Origin: Gammaproteobacteria bacterium
Lineage (GTDB): Bacteria; Pseudomonadota; Gammaproteobacteria; Ga0077536
DNA: 64,000 nt
Assembly: GCA_021773835.1 (NCBI GenBank)
Contig: JAJFJQ010000066.1
Coordinates: forward strand, 1 to 64,000
Reading direction: 5' to 3'
Every line of letters starts with the position of its first letter. Within the stretch, counting starts at the first letter, position 1. Under the pieces are notes generated by a model. It was not told the origin of the DNA. It did not search any database and saw only the letters and a list, made by a program, of their open reading frames with translations. The position numbers and the translations under genes were made by a program. Shown piece by piece: positions 59,155 to 64,000 of the stretch.

Positions 59155-59844
59155 ATGAGCAACAACCCCATGACGACAGAACTACAACGAATTATCCTTG
59201 AACCTACGACTACTGCAGATGCCAGTGTCATCTGGCTACACGGTTTAGGCGCCGATGGACACGATTTCGAACCGATCGTCCCCGAGTTGCAATTGCCGGC
59301 AGACCACAGAGTCCGTTTTATATTTCCTCACGCGCCGATCCGTCCAATAACGATAAACGGTGGCATGGAGATGCGCGCTTGGTACGACATCGCCATGAAC
59401 GGACTTGAACGCCAGGTCGACGAGGCCGGCATCCGCCACTCTGCCGCCGCCGTGGTTGCGCTCGTCGATCAGGAAATCGAAAGCGGCATTGAATCTCAGC
59501 GTATTGTGCTTGCAGGATTCTCGCAGGGTGGCGTAATAGCGCTGCATCTGGGTCTACGGTATCCGCATCGGCTAGCGGGGATCCTGGCGTTATCGACCTA
59601 CCTTGCGCTTCCCGAAACCCTAGACAGCGAGGCGGATCCGGCACAACAAAAGCTACCAATATTTGTCGGACACGGCACCCAGGATCCGATGGTTCCAGAG
59701 ACGCATGGCAGCCGCGGCGCGCAAACCTTGGAACGCGCGGGCTACCTAGTCGAGTACAAAACCTATCCGATGCAACACTCGGTTTCGGCTACGGAAATTC
59801 AGGATGTATCGGTCTGGATCAAGCAATGCCTAGCGATTAGCTGA
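59155..59844 (+). CDS. carboxylesterase / alpha-beta hydrolase
   Basis: 229-residue soluble hydrolase of the phospholipase/carboxylesterase family (YpfH/EstB-like). The oxyanion loop is WLHGLGADGHDF, the nucleophile Ser123 lies in GFSQGG, with Asp177 (HGTQDPMVP) and His208 (MQHSV). Known relatives hydrolyse short-chain esters or lysophospholipids. It is divergent from lptM. Confidence 0.93.
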   Translation: MSNNPMTTELQRIILEPTTTADASVIWLHGLGADGHDFEPIVPELQLPADHRVRFIFPHAPIRPITINGGMEMRAWYDIAMNGLERQVDEAGIRHSAAAVVALVDQEIESGIESQRIVLAGFSQGGVIALHLGLRYPHRLAGILALSTYLALPETLDSEADPAQQKLPIFVGHGTQDPMVPETHGSRGAQTLERAGYLVEYKTYPMQHSVSATEIQDVSVWIKQCLAIS

Positions 59845-60003
59845 CGCATTCCAAGGCGTCTTGGCTAAAGTCGTTTATTGCACCACAGCACTCAACTCGC
59901 CGCCGGCCGTGCGTGGGAGAGCGCCGAATTTACAGGTTGCAATGCTTGATTAGTTGAGACCAAAATGGCGGCATCAGTTAACCGATAGGAGAGCAAACAT
60001 TCC

Positions 60004-60330
60004 ATGAGCGACAATATTGTGTACGTCACCGACGACTCGTTCGACGACGATGTCCTGCAGTCGACCAAACCTGTATTGGTTGATTACTGGGCGGAATGGT
60101 GCGGGCCATGCAAAATGATTGCACCAATACTTGAGGAAGTTTCCGGCGACTACGACGATAAACTCACGATTGCAAAGCTCGATGTCGATTCAAACCAAGG
60201 CACTTCAGCGAAATACGGTATTCGTGGCGTTCCAACCCTAATGTTGTTCAAAGAAGGTAATGTAGTTGCTACCCACGTAGGCGCCTTATCGAAGTCACAA
60301 TTAACAGCATTCATCGACGGGAATATTTAG
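60004..60330 (+). CDS. trxA: thioredoxin 1
   Basis: 108-residue disulfide reductase with active site WCGPCK (Cys33, Cys36) and the conserved cis-Pro in RGVPTL. Lies 205 bp upstream of rho; the trxA-rho order matches E. coli. A ribosome site (AGGAGAG) lies before the ATG. Confidence 0.98.
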   Translation: MSDNIVYVTDDSFDDDVLQSTKPVLVDYWAEWCGPCKMIAPILEEVSGDYDDKLTIAKLDVDSNQGTSAKYGIRGVPTLMLFKEGNVVATHVGALSKSQLTAFIDGNI

Positions 60331-60356
60331 ACCCCAATTAAACAAGCTAATGAGGG

Positions 60357-60406
60357 AATTGGCGTCGAGCTGAACGGCTGAGGATAATAGCTGGACGCCG
60401 CCAATT
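60357..60406 (+). promoter_or_regulatory. long imperfect hairpin in the trxA-rho leader
   Basis: AATTGGC (60357-60363) pairs with GCCAATT (60400-60406), and GTC and AGCT pair inside with a 3-nt bulge and one mismatch. It forms a stem of about 14 bp with a ~17-nt loop. There is no direct T-run, so a simple terminator is unlikely. Confidence 0.5.
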
Positions 60407-60428
60407 TCGCGTGCTATGTTTTACACGT

Positions 60429-60493
60429 AGCGCCAAATAACACCTTTCCTGGCGCTCTCCCGAAACTCAAAATACCACTTCTTTCAACTTCCG
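60429..60493 (+). promoter_or_regulatory. second rho-leader hairpin and C-rich, G-poor stretch
   Basis: AGCGCCA (60429-60435) and TGGCGCT (60450-60456) form a perfect 7-bp stem with a 14-nt loop. From 60441 to 60493 the transcribed strand is rich in C and poor in G, with many YC dinucleotides, like a Rho-utilisation site. In E. coli rho is autoregulated by Rho-dependent attenuation in its leader; the same is likely here. Confidence 0.5.
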
Positions 60494-60535
60494 TGCGTGC
60501 GCTTGCGTGCAATATCAGCATTAACCAACCACATG

Positions 60536-61792
60536 ATGAACCTAACGGATCTTAAACAAAAACCCGCATCTGAATTAGTCGACCTTGCAGACGAAATGGG
60601 CCTCGACGGCGTAGGCCGCGCTCGTAAGCAGGACGTAATATTTGGGATACTCAAGGCCCATGCAAAGAAAGGCGAGGATATCTCGGGCGACGGCGTCCTA
60701 GAAATTCTCCAAGACGGTTTTGGGTTTCTCCGCTCGGCAGATTGCTCCTACCTCGCCGGGCCCGACGATATCTACGTTTCACCGAGCCAAATACGGCGCT
60801 TCAATCTGCGCACCGGCGACACGATCTCCGGGAAGATCAGGCCACCGAAAGACGGCGAGCGATATTTCGCGTTACTGAAGGTAGGCGAGATTAACTTCGA
60901 ACCACCCGAGAACGCCAAGAATAAGGTTTTGTTCGAAAACCTAACCCCATTATTTGCCGACGAGCGACTGACCCTAGAACTCGGTAATGGATCGACGGAG
61001 GATCTTACGCCGCGGGTGATCGACCTAACCGCCCCAATTGGCAAGGGTCAGCGAGGCCTGGTCATCTCTCCACCAAAAGCCGGTAAGACGATGATGCTAG
61101 AGAGCATCGCGCATTCAATGGAAGCGAACAATCCTGATTGCTACTTCATCGTACTGCTGATCGACGAGCGCCCGGAAGAAGTCACAGAAATGCAGCGCGC
61201 CGTCAAAGGTGAGGTCATCAGTAGCACGTTCGATGAACCAGCGAGCCGTCACGTCCAAGTCGCCGAGATGGTGATTGAGAAGGCGAAACGATTGGTTGAA
61301 CACAAACGCGACGTGGTTATTTTATTAGACTCTATTACTCGACTCGCGCGCGCCTACAACACAGTTGTCCCGTCTTCCGGAAAAGTACTCACCGGCGGCG
61401 TCGATGCAAATGCCTTGCAACGACCCAAACGCTTCTTCGGTGCAGCGCGCAATGTCGAAGAAGGCGGTAGCTTGACAATAATCGCCACTGCATTGGTCGA
61501 CACCGGTTCGCGCATGGATGATGTGATCTACGAGGAATTCAAGGGCACCGGCAACATGGAGATACACCTTGACCGGAAGATCGCAGAAAAGCGCATATTT
61601 CCTGCGGTCAACATCAATCGTTCTGGAACACGTCGCGAGGAACGCCTAACGAAACCAGACGAATTACAAAAGATTTGGATATTGCGAAAATTGCTCCACC
61701 CGATGGAGGAAATCGCAGCGATGGAGTTCTTGCTAGAGCGGCTCAAAGCGACAAAAAACAATGCCGAGTTTTTCGATTCAATGAAACGCTAA
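60536..61792 (+). CDS. rho: transcription termination factor Rho
   Basis: 418-residue hexameric RNA helicase. It has an N-terminal helical part ([20 protein letters not shown]), an RNA-binding cold-shock-like domain ([22 protein letters not shown] in part), Walker A SPPKAGKT, Walker [17 protein letters not shown], and the Q-loop and R-loop. ATG 60536 matches the family start; an upstream ATG at 60533 is adjacent. Length is that of E. coli Rho. Confidence 0.98.
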   Translation: MNLTDLKQKPASELVDLADEMGLDGVGRARKQDVIFGILKAHAKKGEDISGDGVLEILQDGFGFLRSADCSYLAGPDDIYVSPSQIRRFNLRTGDTISGKIRPPKDGERYFALLKVGEINFEPPENAKNKVLFENLTPLFADERLTLELGNGSTEDLTPRVIDLTAPIGKGQRGLVISPPKAGKTMMLESIAHSMEANNPDCYFIVLLIDERPEEVTEMQRAVKGEVISSTFDEPASRHVQVAEMVIEKAKRLVEHKRDVVILLDSITRLARAYNTVVPSSGKVLTGGVDANALQRPKRFFGAARNVEEGGSLTIIATALVDTGSRMDDVIYEEFKGTGNMEIHLDRKIAEKRIFPAVNINRSGTRREERLTKPDELQKIWILRKLLHPMEEIAAMEFLLERLKATKNNAEFFDSMKR

Positions 61793-61836
61793 TTTTCCCA
61801 ACAGGCGCGAAAGACCGTCCGAAACAAACACCGCCG

Positions 61837-62412
61837 TTACAAATTGTCCCGCCTCAGCGAGAAAATAGCGCGATTATCTTCTCGCACGATATCACCCGAA
61901 CGCAGCGGAAATTCGCCCGTCTTTCGATCTTCAAAATAAAATTTCAGCGTATGTAATATCGTCGGAAACGCCAAGTCATTCCACGGAATCTGGGCCTCGT
62001 CATATAACTCAACTTCAAGGCTCTCCTCACCGGGAGAAAAATCCAAATCGGTCAACTTTCCACGAAACATCATATAGACCTGATCGGTATGCGGGATATT
62101 AAATACCGTATAGAGATCTACAATTTCGACACGTGCATTCGCCTCTTCTAGCGTCTCGCGCACCGCCGCCTCCAAGGTTGTCTCGGCATTTTCCATAAAC
62201 CCCGCTGGTAATGTCCAATACCCATGGCGTGGCTCGATCGCGCGCTTGCATAGCAATACCTTGTTATCCCATTCCGGAATGCAGCCAGCCACAATCTTCG
62301 GGTTTTGATAAAAAATCGTATCGCACTTTGGACAAACATGGCGCGGACGATTGTCACCGGGCGGGATCACCCATGCGAGTTCGCTCGAACCACAATGACT
62401 ACAATAATTCAC
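61837..62412 (-). CDS. Nudix hydrolase with zinc ribbon
   Basis: 191-residue protein. An N-terminal zinc ribbon (CSHCG, CPKCD) is followed by a Nudix domain whose box reads from GFMENAETTLEAAVRETLEEA. Similar two-domain proteins are annotated NudC-like or ADP-ribose pyrophosphatase-like; substrate not readable. GTG 62412 makes the ribbon start at residue 4 and leaves 20 bp to tesA; a longer in-frame start would overlap tesA. Confidence 0.88.
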   Translation of the reverse strand: MNYCSHCGSSELAWVIPPGDNRPRHVCPKCDTIFYQNPKIVAGCIPEWDNKVLLCKRAIEPRHGYWTLPAGFMENAETTLEAAVRETLEEANARVEIVDLYTVFNIPHTDQVYMMFRGKLTDLDFSPGEESLEVELYDEAQIPWNDLAFPTILHTLKFYFEDRKTGEFPLRSGDIVREDNRAIFSLRRDNL

Positions 62413-62432
62413 ACTAGACCGCCTGCTGGTTA

Positions 62433-63071
62433 TTAAAGTTTGTCTTTCAAGTATACCCAAACATTTTCCAACATTTTTGCTTGGGCATTTACATTTGGAT
62501 GCAAACCATCGCTTTGCATTAGCGAGGGATCTAGTACAACGTCATGAAGGAAAAACGGAACTAAGTGAACTTCATCTGACGCACCGAGCCTGCGGTATAG
62601 ATCTTCAAACTGGTGTGCGTAGGCCGGGCCGTAATTTGGCGGGACTCGCATCTCAAGCAAAAAGCTTGTCGCCTCAGCGCCTCTAACGAGTTCAAGCATG
62701 CGGCGCAAATTGCGCTCGGCTTCAGCAACTGGGATCCCACGTAAGCCATCGTTAGCCCCTAATTCGATCACTACCGCCACCGGCCTGTGACGGCGTAACA
62801 GCTCAGGTAATCGCGCAAGCCCACCGCTGGTTGAATCGCCACTGATACTAGCGTTCTCGACACGATGGGAAAAGCCGGTGTCGCGTAGGCGACGTTGCAA
62901 TAGCGCCGTCCACGAACGTTGGATATCGATGCCGTAACCTGCGCTCAAACTGTCGCCGAGGATCAATACGACTTTTTCAGTCGCAGCCACCGATCCGGGG
63001 AGCCACATGATCAGACATAATAGCGAGATGGAAATGCTGACTCGTGATGCGGCAATCGTCGTAGAGAACAT
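62433..63071 (-). CDS. tesA: arylesterase / thioesterase I TesA
   Basis: 212-residue periplasmic SGNH hydrolase (TesA/protease I/lysophospholipase L1). The signal peptide ends GSVAA (about 30). Ser41 lies in LGDSLSAGYG, GANDG is block III, and the C-terminal SDGLHPN has Asp188 and His191. The ATG at 63071 is needed to keep the whole signal peptide, so its 5' end overlaps ybbA on the other strand. The divergent tesA/ybbA pair is conserved. Confidence 0.95.
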   Translation of the reverse strand: MFSTTIAASRVSISISLLCLIMWLPGSVAATEKVVLILGDSLSAGYGIDIQRSWTALLQRRLRDTGFSHRVENASISGDSTSGGLARLPELLRRHRPVAVVIELGANDGLRGIPVAEAERNLRRMLELVRGAEATSFLLEMRVPPNYGPAYAHQFEDLYRRLGASDEVHLVPFFLHDVVLDPSLMQSDGLHPNVNAQAKMLENVWVYLKDKL

Positions 63072-63714
63072 ATCGAAATTCTATTCGACCCCAGACGGGC
63101 CATTGAAGGTGCTTGATGATATCAATTTTCGCGCGGAGCAATCGGAATCTATCGCAATTGTTGGGGTGTCGGGCTCGGGTAAGTCTACCTTACTCGCGCT
63201 GCTGGCAGGTTTAGACCTCGCGACTAGCGGAACGATTCACATTCACGGAGAGGACCTTAGCGATGCAGATGAGGACGAACGCGCCCGCCTGAGGAACCGG
63301 TACATCGGCTTCGTGTTCCAACAATTTCACCTGCTCCCCAATCTTACGGCGTTGGAGAATGTCGCCCTGCCGCTCGAATTGCGTGCCGATGTTGATGCGG
63401 ACCGCCACGCCTTGGCGGCCTTGTCACAAGTCGGCCTCGCCTCCCGAGTACAACACTTTCCCCGTCAGCTCTCCGGGGGCGAGCAACAACGCGTTGCAAT
63501 CGCGCGCGCCTACTGTTCGCGACCGCAGATCCTTTTCGCTGACGAGCCAACCGGGAATCTCGATGCAAAAACAGCCTTGCGCATCGCCGACCTCCTGTTC
63601 GAATTAAATGACGAATACAGCACCACCTTGGTACTGGTAACCCACGACACCGGACTCGCGTCGCGTTGCGATCGGCGCCTGCGGATCGAAAACGGCCGGT
63701 TGCACGGCGAATAG
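63007..63714 (+). CDS. ybbA: ABC transporter ATP-binding protein YbbA
   Basis: 235-residue LolD/MacB-type ATPase. Walker A GVSGSGKS, the VFQQFHLLP Q-loop, signature LSGGEQQR, Walker B ILFADEPTGNLD and switch His THD are present. The start at 63007 has GGGGAG 4 nt upstream; ATGs at 63028 or 63034 are alternatives and would shorten the overlap with tesA. It pairs with the downstream FtsX-like permease. Confidence 0.95.
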   Translation: MIRHNSEMEMLTRDAAIVVENISKFYSTPDGPLKVLDDINFRAEQSESIAIVGVSGSGKSTLLALLAGLDLATSGTIHIHGEDLSDADEDERARLRNRYIGFVFQQFHLLPNLTALENVALPLELRADVDADRHALAALSQVGLASRVQHFPRQLSGGEQQRVAIARAYCSRPQILFADEPTGNLDAKTALRIADLLFELNDEYSTTLVLVTHDTGLASRCDRRLRIENGRLHGE

Positions 63715-63724
63715 AACGCGTTAC

Positions 63725-64000
63725 GTGGTCAATCGTATTCTGAGGCTGTTCGTTTTACCTTCGCTGCGTGCATTTCGGCGCGACCTCGCAGATCGTCATT
63801 TCATTGTGATTGGTGCAGCCATCATCGTCGCGGTCGCAAGCGTCACGGCGGTGGATATGTTTACTGACCGCGTTCGCAATGCGCTCGAACGCCAATCAGG
63901 CGCGCTGCTGGCGGCCGATTTCGTTGTGATCGCCAACAGCGACCTGCCGCGACGCTACGCCAAACTGGCACAGAGCTTGGCGTTACAAACGACCTCAACG
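63725..64000 (+). CDS. ybbP: ABC transporter permease YbbP, 5' part (truncated by window edge)
   Basis: 92 codons from GTG 63725 encode the N terminus of a large FtsX-like permease: a basic segment (LPSLRAFRRDL), a first transmembrane helix (VIGAAIIVAVASVTAV) and FTDRVRNALERQSGALLAADF, typical of YbbP. It starts 10 bp after ybbA. The rest lies outside the window. Confidence 0.88.
   Translation, partial: MVNRILRLFVLPSLRAFRRDLADRHFIVIGAAIIVAVASVTAVDMFTDRVRNALERQSGALLAADFVVIANSDLPRRYAKLAQSLALQTTST

Overview
The window is a chromosomal segment of a gammaproteobacterium. The partial 16S rRNA gene, the mnmG-rsmG-parA-parB-atpIBEFHAGDC-glmU order, the glyQ-glyS-gmhB-plsC string, ntrBC next to glnA, FabA and a PhoPQ-like pair all fit that class. 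The genus cannot be read from the sequence alone. HemB has the magnesium-type metal site known from Pseudomonas-like relatives.

Layout. 1-745 holds the 5' end of an rRNA operon on the minus strand with its promoter and antitermination leader. 746-4691 carries tyrS, an M23 endopeptidase and anmK, all linked to cell-wall growth or translation. 4699-17075 is an accessory island for extracellular glycan and PEP-CTERM proteins: a PrsT-like TPR protein, a PEP-CTERM protein behind a sigma-54 promoter, an LPG-synthase-type membrane protein, a degenerate deacetylase fused to a GT2 glycosyltransferase, an FAD oxidoreductase, an intact polysaccharide deacetylase, a GT-C glycosyltransferase and a membrane-anchored SGNH esterase. 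It separates tyrS-M23-anmK from erpA-bactofilin-DUF6776 (17358-18903), genes that are neighbours in Pseudomonas.

19157-22600 has DUF4126, hemJ, a 54-residue rubredoxin, hemL and a TPR protein. 22652-27349 has fabA, a PhoQ/PhoP-like pair with a PepSY protein, a glycine-zipper envelope protein and a Nit-family amidohydrolase. 27391-41000 is the glmU, F1Fo ATP synthase, parAB, rsmG, mnmG and gamma-carbonic-anhydrase block, all on the minus strand. 41477-46260 is a GldA/GldF/GldG-like ABC system with a DUF4340 protein. 46971-52424 carries glyQS, gmhB, plsC and hemB. 52444-57333 is the nitrogen-control block glnA, DUF4124, ntrB, ntrC, with NtrC-box-like sites at glnA and over the ntrB start. 57596-64000 has lysA-lptM, a carboxylesterase, trxA, rho with a structured leader, a Nudix hydrolase, tesA, and ybbA followed by the start of its permease.

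The most unusual region is the island. The PEP-CTERM gene has a textbook enhancer, IHF-like site and sigma-54 promoter in order, as expected for control by PrsK/PrsR. No exosortase and no prsK/prsR lie in the window, so the island probably works with a main xrtA locus elsewhere. The GT2, LPG_TM-like and GT-C proteins together suggest polyprenyl-phosphate-sugar-dependent glycan modification; this is inference. No tRNA, insertion sequence, CRISPR array or prophage was seen.
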